Assembly: GCF_001690185.1 (NCBI RefSeq)
Contig: NZ_LZGN01000038.1
Coordinates: 310,001 to 374,000 of the forward strand
DNA: 64,000 nt
DNA from: Gilliamella sp. wkB308
GTDB taxonomy: Bacteria > Pseudomonadota > Gammaproteobacteria > Enterobacterales > Orbaceae
Direction: 5' to 3'
The position numbers and the translations under genes were made by a program. Positions 56,288-64,000 of the stretch are shown one piece after another. Under the pieces are notes generated by a model, which worked only from the letters and a program-made list of their open reading frames with translations, made no database searches and had not been told where the DNA came from. Numbering within the stretch: the first letter of the stretch is position 1; the number at the start of each line of letters is the position of its first letter.

Positions 56288-56782
56288 TTATTTTTTGGCA
56301 TCTACAGATTTTAATTTACCTATAATCTGTTTTGCTGCTTGTCTATACATTTCGTCTTCGATTAAATTTTGCTCTGCTGTTTTAGACAATGGCGTTGACG
56401 GGTTATCAAAGAATGTACGGAATATCCGTACATTAATTGGATAAATTTGCTTACCATTGATCACGGCTTGAGCATGGACGGTTAAAACTAATTGATATTC
56501 AGCAGCTTTACCGTCTTGATAAATCGATATGGTATTGCGATCAATATTTTCATTGGTGATATTCAGCGTCGGATATTTGCCTGAAGCATCATCATTGACT
56601 AGTGTGATATGATTATCATGCAAGAGTTCTTTAACATATCTTGATAATTTACCGTAAGGATCATAACTTACGTAAGACATGGTTTTAAATCGTGCAGGAA
56701 TTTCAGTTTCATTTTGCAAATGAAATCCACACCCTGTCAGTGATGTTGCCATTAGCATGATTAAAACGATATATTTTTTCAT
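56288..56782 (-). CDS. lptE: LPS-assembly lipoprotein LptE
   Basis: Outer-membrane lipoprotein that plugs LptD for LPS export. It is 164 residues from ATG 56782, lipobox LTGC (C18), then GFHLQNETEIPARFKTM. An upstream GTG start at 56797 overlaps the GGTGG ribosome site and is rejected. It follows leuS after 33 bases. Confidence 0.93.
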   Translation of the reverse strand: MKKYIVLIMLMATSLTGCGFHLQNETEIPARFKTMSYVSYDPYGKLSRYVKELLHDNHITLVNDDASGKYPTLNITNENIDRNTISIYQDGKAAEYQLVLTVHAQAVINGKQIYPINVRIFRTFFDNPSTPLSKTAEQNLIEDEMYRQAAKQIIGKLKSVDAKK

Positions 56783-56815
56783 AAGTATTACCACCAATTT
56801 TCGTTATTAACAATA

Positions 56816-59398
56816 TTAACCAACAACCAAATTCAATAATTTACCTGGTACATAAATGACTTTACGAATAGTCACATCTGCCAAATATTTTTGAATATTA
56901 GGTTCTTGTTTAGCTTGTTCTACAACAAAATCTTGCTCAGCATTAGCAGGTACAGTGAATTTGCCACGTACTTTACCATTAATTTGTACTACGATGAGTT
57001 TTTCATCTTCAATCATCGCTGATTCATCAGCAATCGGCCATGTTGCATTATCGATTGATTCACTATGCCCTAATGCTTGCCACATAACAAAACAAACATG
57101 CGGAATCATTGGATAAAGTAGGCGGACAATCGCATTTAAAGCTTCGTTCATTAATGCATAGTCTTGGTCGTTTTCTAAAGGTGCTTTTTGTAGACGATTC
57201 ATAAACTCCATGACGGCAGCAATTGCTGTATTAAATGTTTGCCGACGTCCAATATCATCACTGACTTTAGCAATGGTTTTATGAAGTTCGCGACGCAAAG
57301 TTTTTTGTTCAGCATTTAATTGTGTCACATCTAATTTGACACTTTTACCTTGCTGTGCATACTCATACACTAAACGCCAAACACGTTTAATAAAACGGTT
57401 AGCCCCTTCAACACCTGATTCTTGCCATTCAAGCGTCATATCAGCAGGCGAGGCAAACATCATAAATAATCGAACTGTGTCAGCACCATATTTTTCTACC
57501 ATTTCTTGTGGATCGATGCCGTTATTTTTCGATTTCGACATTTTGGTCATACCTGCATGCACAAGTTCATTGCCTTTGCTGTCGGTTGCTTTACAAATGC
57601 GACCTTTTTCATCACGTTCAATGATCACTTCGGTTGGTGATACCCAAATGCGTTCATTAGTCGGACTGGTATAATAAAATGCATCAGCAAGTACCATGCC
57701 TTGACAAAGTAATCGTTTAGCTGGTTCATCAGAGCTGACTAAGCCAAAATCACGCATTAATTTATGGAAGAATCTAAAATAAAGTAAATGCATAATGGCA
57801 TGTTCAATACCACCAACGTACTGATCGACAGGTAACCAGTAATTCGCTGCTTTTTCATCTAACATGCCCTTGTCATAGTGCGGACAAGTATAACGTGCGT
57901 AATACCACGATGATTCCATAAAGGTATCAAAGGTATCGGTTTCGCGAAGTGCCGGTTGACCATTAACTGTCGTTTTTGCCCAATTTGGATCGGCTTTAAT
58001 TGGACTTGTGATCCCATTCATTTCGACATCTTCAGGTAAAATAACCGGTAATTGGTCTTCTGGCGTCGGAATGGTTGTTCCATCTTCAAGGGTGACCATT
58101 GGAATTGGTGCGCCCCAATAACGTTGACGGGAAACACCCCAATCACGTAAGCGATAATTGACTTTACGTTGACCAATACCCAATGTAGTCAATTTGTCGG
58201 CGATAGCATTGAATGCTTGCTCAAAATTAAGTCCATCAAATTCACCCGAGTTAAATAGCTTACCGTGTTCAGTATAAGCATTTTCGGAAAGGTCAGGAGC
58301 TTGCCCATCTTGATTTAAGATAACTGGTTTAATTGGCAGATTATATTTTGATGCAAATTCATAATCGCGCTCATCATGTCCCGGTACTGCCATCACAGCA
58401 CCAGTGCCATATTCAATCAAGACAAAGTTGGCAATCCATACCGGCACTTTATTCCCCGTTAACGGATGAATTGCATAAAATCCAGTGGCGATGCCTTTTT
58501 TCTCCATTGTTGCCATATCGGCTTCTGCGGTTTTGGTATTTTTGCATTCTGCAATAAATTCAGCAATTTTCGGATTATCTTTCGCTGCTAATTGTGCTAA
58601 TGGGTGCTCAGCGGCAACTGAGACAAAACTTACGCCCATTAAGGTATCAGGGCGAGTTGTATAAACACGCAATTTATCATTGTAGTTTTCTACAGCAAAA
58701 TCAAATTCGACTCCTTCAGAACGACCAATCCAGTTACGTTGCATTGTTTTAACTTGTTCTGGCCAATCTTCAAGCGTATCTAAATCATTGAGTAGTTCTT
58801 CGGCATAGTCAGTAATTTTGATAAACCACTGTGGGATCTCTTTACGCTCGACAGGGGTATTACAGCGCCAACAGCAACCTTCAACGACTTGTTCGTTCGC
58901 CAGTACAGTTTGATCGTTAGGGCACCAGTTAACTGCTGAAGTCTTTTTGTAAACTAAACCTTTTTCATAAAGTTTAGTAAAAAACCATTGTTCCCATTTG
59001 TAGTATTCCGGTCGGCAAGTGGTGACTTCACGATCCCAATCATAACCAAAACCTAATAACTGTAATTGCTTTTTCATGTAAGCAATATTTTCGTAAGTCC
59101 ATTTTGCTGGTGCGGTATTGTTTTTTACTGCCGCCCCCTCAGCGGGTAAACCGAAGGCATCCCAACCTATTGGTTGTAATACATTTTTACCATTTAGACG
59201 TTGATAACGTGAGATCGTATCACCGATTGTATAATTACGGACATGACCAAGATGTAAACGACCTGAAGGATAAGGAAGCATTGACAAGCAGTAATACTTC
59301 TCTTTAGATGCATCTTCAGTAACGTGAAATGTTTTGTTCTCTAGCCAATGTTGTTGAACTTTGGCTTCAATCTCATCTGGGCGATATTGTTCTTGCAT
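56816..59398 (-). CDS. leuS: Leucyl-tRNA synthetase
   Basis: 860 residues, as in E. coli. The class I signature HLGH is at 49-52 ([15 protein letters not shown]) and KMSKS occurs as [11 protein letters not shown]. The editing domain contains [12 protein letters not shown] and [16 protein letters not shown] copy of its first dozen codons survives as a fossil at 60455-60493. Confidence 0.98.
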   Translation of the reverse strand: MQEQYRPDEIEAKVQQHWLENKTFHVTEDASKEKYYCLSMLPYPSGRLHLGHVRNYTIGDTISRYQRLNGKNVLQPIGWDAFGLPAEGAAVKNNTAPAKWTYENIAYMKKQLQLLGFGYDWDREVTTCRPEYYKWEQWFFTKLYEKGLVYKKTSAVNWCPNDQTVLANEQVVEGCCWRCNTPVERKEIPQWFIKITDYAEELLNDLDTLEDWPEQVKTMQRNWIGRSEGVEFDFAVENYNDKLRVYTTRPDTLMGVSFVSVAAEHPLAQLAAKDNPKIAEFIAECKNTKTAEADMATMEKKGIATGFYAIHPLTGNKVPVWIANFVLIEYGTGAVMAVPGHDERDYEFASKYNLPIKPVILNQDGQAPDLSENAYTEHGKLFNSGEFDGLNFEQAFNAIADKLTTLGIGQRKVNYRLRDWGVSRQRYWGAPIPMVTLEDGTTIPTPEDQLPVILPEDVEMNGITSPIKADPNWAKTTVNGQPALRETDTFDTFMESSWYYARYTCPHYDKGMLDEKAANYWLPVDQYVGGIEHAIMHLLYFRFFHKLMRDFGLVSSDEPAKRLLCQGMVLADAFYYTSPTNERIWVSPTEVIIERDEKGRICKATDSKGNELVHAGMTKMSKSKNNGIDPQEMVEKYGADTVRLFMMFASPADMTLEWQESGVEGANRFIKRVWRLVYEYAQQGKSVKLDVTQLNAEQKTLRRELHKTIAKVSDDIGRRQTFNTAIAAVMEFMNRLQKAPLENDQDYALMNEALNAIVRLLYPMIPHVCFVMWQALGHSESIDNATWPIADESAMIEDEKLIVVQINGKVRGKFTVPANAEQDFVVEQAKQEPNIQKYLADVTIRKVIYVPGKLLNLVVG

Positions 59399-60454
59399 GA
59401 CGAATTAATGTCCTATCTATTATTACTAATAAAAAATAATTTGCTAATTGTATTGGTTATTGGCACGTTTTACAAACGATATATGAAACAAGGAGAATGA
59501 TTTGATACCAATATTTATAAGAATTAAAATCAATAAAGTTAACAATATAAAAAGAAATACATTTTTGCTTCTCAATAGATTTAAAAAAACTTAAGATATA
59601 TTCTAAAAAATTTAAGGAATAGCTTCTTATGGAAAATCGTACATTTGAATTTCGTTGTTTCACTCGGCGATCATTTATTGTTTTAGTTATATCAGTTATT
59701 AGCTTTGCTTCATTTGTCGCAGGTTATCTCATTCTTTTATTTCTTTCTGATGCTGTCATGCCTTTGATCCCCAAACAATATTTTATGGAGATTCTTTTTG
59801 GTGGAATCCTTGTGTTGAGCTTACTTTCTGGCGTTTTGTTTGCTATAAGTATTGTGAGTTTATTCCGTAAAAAAATGACGATTAATTTCAATCCATATTC
59901 GATCAATATTGATGACCATAAAAAATTGAATCAAACGTTTCAATGGTCAGCATTACAAAAAGTAATAATGTTTAAAGTCGAAAACGCTGTTTGGATTAAT
60001 CAGACACTTATCCTTGAGTTTGACAATGAGCGTATTAATATGCAGATAGTAAAGGGAAGAATTCCACTATTATCCAAAAAAGATATCGATCAATTTTTTG
60101 AATTTACACAATATCTTCATGAACAAGTTCTCAAACCAGATTTTACATTATTCTCGGTGGATAAAACTTTATCATCTAAAACAGCTGAATTTCTAGTGAA
60201 TGTTTCACATGATTTAGAATATCGTTACCTTTATGTCAGAAAGTAGCTATTGCGCATTTATTGTTTATAAATTAATGATAAAACAATGGCTATTGAAATG
60301 TTTAAATAGCCTTAAACTGTATTGATAAACTTCAACTGCCTTTTAATTGGTCAATATATTAGCTACCATTAAACGCACTTAAGAAACGTAAAGAATGATT
60401 TTTCTCTTCAACCGGTATATTTTCGAAATTGGTTTAAATAAGTTCATCGACTTT
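59362..60454. repeat. Tandem duplication unit, copy 1 (leuS 5' end to bamD 3' fragment)
   Basis: A segment starting in the leuS 5' end and ending in a bamD 3'-end fossil was duplicated in tandem. Copy 1 holds the real leuS start, a membrane-protein gene and the bamD fossil. Gene starts are 1080 bases apart and the upstream 150 bases (ACAAGGAGAATGATTTGATA and beyond) are closely similar in the two copies. Confidence 0.8.
59629..60246 (+). CDS. Two-helix membrane protein of unknown function, paralogue 1
   Basis: 205 residues. It begins MENRTFEFRCF, has two transmembrane helices (about 15-40 and 48-75) and a cytoplasmic domain with KKMTINFNPYSINIDDHKKL, SALQKVIMFK and SKKDIDQF. The pattern suggests a small PH-like beta-domain, but I cannot name the family. 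TAAGGAA precedes the ATG. Paralogue 2 lies 1080 bases downstream. Both genes lack any obvious partner. Confidence 0.7.
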   Translation: MENRTFEFRCFTRRSFIVLVISVISFASFVAGYLILLFLSDAVMPLIPKQYFMEILFGGILVLSLLSGVLFAISIVSLFRKKMTINFNPYSINIDDHKKLNQTFQWSALQKVIMFKVENAVWINQTLILEFDNERINMQIVKGRIPLLSKKDIDQFFEFTQYLHEQVLKPDFTLFSVDKTLSSKTAEFLVNVSHDLEYRYLYVRK

Positions 60455-60500
60455 TTGGGCTTCAATCTTGCTGGGGCGATATTGCTCTTGCGTGATATGT
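60340..60500 (-). pseudogene. Duplication scar: bamD 3' fossil fused to leuS 5' fossil
   Basis: Bases about 60358-60454 read on the minus strand as a degenerate bamD 3' end (compare 61432-61535, with shared words CCATTAAA, GAATGA, ATTTTC, AATAAGTT and ATC). Bases 60455-60493 match the leuS 5' end (GGGCTTCAATC, GGGCGATATTG, CTCTTGC). The join at about 60454 is the tandem-duplication breakpoint. Neither fossil is translatable. The remaining 60247-60708 holds the duplicated promoter region of paralogue 2. Confidence 0.8.
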
Positions 60501-61535
60501 CCTACCTATTATTGCTAATAAAAAAATTTGCTAACTCTATTGGCACGTTATACAAACGATGTAAGAAACAAGGAGAATGATTTGATACCAATATTTATAT
60601 GAATTAAACTCAATAAAGTTAACAAAATAAAAAGAAATAGATCTTTTCTTCTCAAAGTATTTAAAAAAAACTTAAGATATATTTCTAAAAAAATATAAGG
60701 AATAGCTTATGGAAAATCGTACATTTGAATTTCGTTGTTTTACTCAGCGCTCATTTAAAAATTTAATGATACTCATTTGTTGCTTTGGTGTTTTAGTCCT
60801 TGGTTGTCTCATGTATTTATTTTTCTCTGATGCGATCATGCCGATGATTCCCAACCGGTACTTTGAGGTCATTTTTATTGTTGGACTGCTTGTTCCGGAA
60901 TTATTTTCTATCTTTCTATTTGCTATATGTATTGCTCGCTTGTTTCGTAAAAAAATGACGATTAATGTCAATTCATATTCGATTAGTATTGATGACCATA
61001 AAACATTGAATCAAACGTTTCAATGGTCAGCATTAAAAACAGTAATAATGTATAAAAGTACCGTAGTGCTATATCAAACGATTATTTTGGAGTTTAACAA
61101 TAAGCTTATTAATATGATGATGGCAAAAAGTATATATTTATCCAAAAAAGATATTGATCAATTTCTTCAATTTATACAATATGTCGAAGAACAAATTATA
61201 AAGCCAGATTTTACATTATCCTCATCGGATACAACTTTATCAACTAAACTTACCCAAGAACTAACAAAAGCATTAACAAATATAAATGATGATCATGGAG
61301 TATACCGTTATTTATATGTCAGAAGGTAACGAGGCAATGTTTCTTGATCATAAAATACTAATATGGCTATTTAAACAATTAAATAGCCATACTCGATTTT
61401 ATACAAATTTGGATATGAAGTGATTAATGGTTAATTAGCCGCCATTAAAGACACTAGTAAACCGTGAAAAGAATGACTTTTGTTCCTCTTTGGGTATGTT
61501 TTCAAGATTAGCTTGAATAAGTTTATCAACATTTT
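60455..61535. repeat. Tandem duplication unit, copy 2 (leuS fossil to bamD 3' end)
   Basis: Begins with the leuS 5' fossil, contains paralogue 2 and ends in the true bamD 3' end. Together with copy 1 it shows that the ancestor had a single gene between leuS and bamD. Confidence 0.8.
60709..61329 (+). CDS. Two-helix membrane protein of unknown function, paralogue 2
   Basis: 206 residues with the same layout as paralogue 1. MENRTFEFRCFTQRSFKNL, the KKMTIN stretch and QTFQWSAL are nearly unchanged; the membrane helices and the C-terminal 40 residues have diverged. The conserved IDDHK, SKKDIDQF and final YRYLYVRR suggest purifying selection on the soluble part, so both copies may be functional. 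Confidence 0.7.
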   Translation: MENRTFEFRCFTQRSFKNLMILICCFGVLVLGCLMYLFFSDAIMPMIPNRYFEVIFIVGLLVPELFSIFLFAICIARLFRKKMTINVNSYSISIDDHKTLNQTFQWSALKTVIMYKSTVVLYQTIILEFNNKLINMMMAKSIYLSKKDIDQFLQFIQYVEEQIIKPDFTLSSSDTTLSTKLTQELTKALTNINDDHGVYRYLYVRR

Positions 61536-62229
61536 CGACTTCTGCAGTTAACCCTAATTCTTGATAAGCATTGCGCATTAACAATAGAGCAGATTTTGTT
61601 GAATCTGTATCGGGAAATAGGGATAGCATTTGTGTCACGCGATTAATAACAGCGACATATGCGCCACGTTTGGTATAAAATTCAGCTACTTTTAATTGAT
61701 AACGAGCTATTCTATTTTTTAAAAAAACTAAGCGTTTTTGCGCATCAGCGGCATAATAACTTGATGGAAAACTGGAAACAAGGTAAGAAAAATCTTTAAA
61801 AGCAGTGATCGCATATTGGGAATCGCGATCTGAACGATCAACATTGAACCAACCCTGAATCATATTGTCATCTTGAGCCATATTAGATAGGCCACGCATA
61901 TATATCACCCAATCAACATTTGGATGAGTTGGATTTAATTTTAAAAAACGGTCTATCAAGGCTACAGCAAGTGGTAAATCTGCAGTTTTGTAATATGCAT
62001 AAATTAAATCAAGTTGAACTTGTTGAGAATAGGGACCAAAAGGATAACTTTTATCCAATGCTTCTAAAACAGTAATACTTGATTTTAAATTACCATTATC
62101 AAGTGCATCTTGTGCTTTACTATGGAGTTCAACCTCTGATACATTTTCAACATCAGGCTTTGTTGATGTACAACCAATAAGCACACCACTTAATGCGATA
62201 GCCAATAACGAGTGTAAGCGTAATTTCAT
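61435..62229 (-). CDS. bamD: Outer membrane assembly lipoprotein BamD
   Basis: Essential Bam-complex lipoprotein, 264 residues, lipobox LIGC (C20), followed by five tetratricopeptide repeats, for example LDNGNLKSSITVLEALDKSYPFGPYSQQVQLDLIYAYYK. Matches E. coli BamD. It is divergent from rluD, as in enterics. Confidence 0.95.
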   Translation of the reverse strand: MKLRLHSLLAIALSGVLIGCTSTKPDVENVSEVELHSKAQDALDNGNLKSSITVLEALDKSYPFGPYSQQVQLDLIYAYYKTADLPLAVALIDRFLKLNPTHPNVDWVIYMRGLSNMAQDDNMIQGWFNVDRSDRDSQYAITAFKDFSYLVSSFPSSYYAADAQKRLVFLKNRIARYQLKVAEFYTKRGAYVAVINRVTQMLSLFPDTDSTKSALLLMRNAYQELGLTAEVENVDKLIQANLENIPKEEQKSFFSRFTSVFNGG

Positions 62230-62318
62230 TCAGTTTCCAATCCAAAAAATAAACAATAACCGTTATGATTAGTATATAATACTCTAAAACATATCAGCTT
62301 AAAATAGATAAATTACAT

Positions 62319-63293
62319 ATGCAAGAATTAAAATTATCAAATCAAATTGAGTCAACTCAACTTGGGATGCGTTTAGACCAAGCATTATCAGAACTTTTCC
62401 CCGATTATTCACGCTCAAGAATTAAAGACTGGATTATCAATAATAAAGTATTAGTAAACGATGTGATAGTTAATAAACCCAAAGAGAAAGTATTGGGTGG
62501 TGAAAAAATTATTATTCATGCTGAGATTGAAGAAGAGACTTATCATCAACCAGAAGATATTAAATTAAATATTGTTTATGAAGATGATGATATTTTAGTG
62601 ATAAATAAACCACGAGATTTAGTTGTTCACCCCGGTGCAGGTAATCCAAATGGCACAGTTTTAAATGCGTTATTACATTACTTCCCTGAAATTGCTCGCG
62701 TTCCACGTGCAGGTATCGTTCATCGGTTGGATAAAGACACGACCGGTTTGATGGTCGTTGCTAAAACTATCGTTGCCCAAACGCATTTAGTCGAATCGCT
62801 ACAATTAAGAGAAATAACCCGTGAGTATGAAGCGGTAGCTATGGGTATTATTACAGCGGGGGGAACGATAGATCAGCCGATTACCCGACACCCTACCAAA
62901 CGAACTCATATGGCTGTGTTTCCGACAGGAAAACCTGCTGTAACACATTATCGTGTTTTAGAAAAATATCGATTGCATACAAGATTGCGTTTACGATTAG
63001 AAACTGGACGAACACACCAAATTCGAGTACATTTAGCACATATTGCTCATCCTTTGGTCGGTGATCCTCTTTATGGCGGACGTCCAAGACCACCAAAAGG
63101 GGCCAGCGAAACACTTATTAACACATTACGAGAATTTGATAGGCAAGCATTACATGCAACCATGTTAAGGTTATATCATCCAGTAACGGGAGAGCAAATG
63201 GAATGGCATGCGCCTATACCAGAAGATATGCAAAGACTAGTTAAAGCATTACAAGAAGATACAGAATTATATAAACATGAGCTAGATTGGTGA
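62319..63293 (+). CDS. rluD: 23S rRNA pseudouridine(1911/1915/1917) synthase RluD
   Basis: 324 residues. The S4 RNA-binding domain is at about 18-75. The catalytic motif HRLDKDTTGLMVVAK has D138. RTHQIRVHLAHIAHPLVGDPLYGG is the RsuA/RluA-family motif III. It modifies helix 69 of 23S rRNA. It is followed by pgeF seven bases later. Confidence 0.97.
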   Translation: MQELKLSNQIESTQLGMRLDQALSELFPDYSRSRIKDWIINNKVLVNDVIVNKPKEKVLGGEKIIIHAEIEEETYHQPEDIKLNIVYEDDDILVINKPRDLVVHPGAGNPNGTVLNALLHYFPEIARVPRAGIVHRLDKDTTGLMVVAKTIVAQTHLVESLQLREITREYEAVAMGIITAGGTIDQPITRHPTKRTHMAVFPTGKPAVTHYRVLEKYRLHTRLRLRLETGRTHQIRVHLAHIAHPLVGDPLYGGRPRPPKGASETLINTLREFDRQALHATMLRLYHPVTGEQMEWHAPIPEDMQRLVKALQEDTELYKHELDW

Positions 63294-63300
63294 AAGAAAA

Positions 63301-64000
63301 ATGATTAAATCGATTTATCCTTATTGGTTTGCGCCGAAAAATGTTCGTGCGTTGACCACAACACGAATGGGCGGTGTCAGTATGCCGCCATTTGAAAGTT
63401 TGAATATGGGAGGGCGTACTGGTGATAATATAAATGATGTTGCAGAAAACCGAAAACGCTTAATTATCGCTGAACAAATACCTAGCGAACCTTATTGGCT
63501 TAATCAAACTCATAGTACTGTCGCCCTCGATATTTCACAAATAAAATTACAACCCCCCACTGGAATCGTTAATAATAAACAAATATTTGAAGCTGACGCG
63601 GCTTATACTCATCAAGCAAAGCAAGTGTGTGTTGTTTTAACTGCCGATTGCATGCCTTTATTATTTTGCTCTTCGAAAGGCGATGAGGTTGCGGCAGCGC
63701 ATGCTGGTTGGCGAGGATTGTGCAATGGAATTTTAGAAGAAACCGTTAAAAAGTTTTCCTGTAAACCATCCGAAATTATGGTTTGGATGGGACCCGCCAT
63801 AAGTGCCAAAAAATATGAAGTAGGGGAAGAAATAAAAAAACAATTTGAAGCCATTGATCCAGAAGCAAAAAGTGCATTTAAATTAATCAATATACCAGAG
63901 CAAAAATATTTGGCCGATCTCTACCTAATTGCCAAACAACGTTTGAATTCAATAGGTGTAAATAAAATATTTGGTGGTGATTATTGTACTTATACAGAAC
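63301..64000 (+). CDS. pgeF: Purine nucleoside phosphorylase/peptidoglycan editing factor PgeF (YfiH), 3'-truncated
   Basis: Laccase-domain (DUF152) protein running off the right edge; 233 residues are visible. It begins MIKSIYPYWFAPKNVRALTT. The metal-site motifs are LNQTHST, LTADCMPLLF and AAHAGWRGL (His, Cys, His), and MGPAISAKKYEVGEE follows. The family has purine nucleoside phosphorylase activity, and E. coli YfiH prevents misincorporation in peptidoglycan. The rluD-pgeF order matches E. coli. Confidence 0.94.
   Translation, partial: MIKSIYPYWFAPKNVRALTTTRMGGVSMPPFESLNMGGRTGDNINDVAENRKRLIIAEQIPSEPYWLNQTHSTVALDISQIKLQPPTGIVNNKQIFEADAAYTHQAKQVCVVLTADCMPLLFCSSKGDEVAAAHAGWRGLCNGILEETVKKFSCKPSEIMVWMGPAISAKKYEVGEEIKKQFEAIDPEAKSAFKLINIPEQKYLADLYLIAKQRLNSIGVNKIFGGDYCTYTE

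Overview
This window reads as chromosomal DNA of an AT-rich gammaproteobacterium. Most genes are close relatives of Escherichia coli/Haemophilus housekeeping genes and sit in familiar blocks: uvrD, holD-rimI with rsmC, yihI-hemN, yfhM-pbpC-ndk, rplM-rpsI-sspA-sspB, ygiF-glnE, leuS-lptE-holA-nadD and bamD-rluD-pgeF. The low GC content, bacterial-type thiN, type I-E CRISPR repeats and a T6SS effector island suggest the Orbaceae (Gilliamella-like gut symbionts of bees). That placement is an inference; no rRNA or other taxonomic marker is present.

Layout. 1-9.7 kb: housekeeping genes (uvrD end, cyaY, two secreted unknowns, thiN, rimI-holD, rsmC, hemN, yihI, coaA, a DUF1090 protein). 9.7-12.1 kb: a queuosine-precursor module, queF-queC and the transporter yhhQ, with a preQ1-I-type riboswitch before queF and a second candidate before yhhQ. 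12.3-20.3 kb: alpha-2-macroglobulin lipoprotein, pbpC and ndk; the ndk 3' end is made from a degenerate CRISPR repeat. 20.3-26.4 kb: an accessory region with two type I-E CRISPR arrays (20 and 19 repeats), matching leaders, repeat stems that differ by a compensatory base pair, and no cas genes. Array 2 ends in a broken toxin/antitoxin module, and stray repeats of both types lie beyond it. 26.4-36.8 kb: a T6SS cargo island with VgrG, a Tle3-type lipase, two tandem copies of a two-gene immunity-like unit, PAAR and a membrane protein. 36.8-39.6 kb: an amino-acid ABC transporter without its ATPase, preceded by a decayed copy of its own 5' region. 39.7-42.8 kb: a PAP2 phosphatase with a PmrA-box-like site, pmrA-pmrB and yrbL, which together look like a cationic-peptide/lipid A stress module. 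43-59.4 kb: core genes (ribosomal proteins, sspAB, ygiF, glnE, ttcA, efpL, yeiW, lysP, infA, nadD-holA-lptE-leuS). 59.4-61.4 kb: two paralogous membrane proteins made by a tandem duplication whose scar contains fragments of leuS and bamD. 61.4-64 kb: bamD, rluD and the start of pgeF.

The most unusual points are: the CRISPR repeat that now supplies the end of ndk; the covarying repeat stems of the two cas-less arrays; array 2 truncated by a toxin-antitoxin remnant; the duplicated Tle3 immunity unit with focused divergence in one partner; the paired preQ1 elements, the second of which moves the yhhQ start codon; and the leuS/bamD duplication scar. All calls come from reading the sequence and recalling known families; no database search was run.
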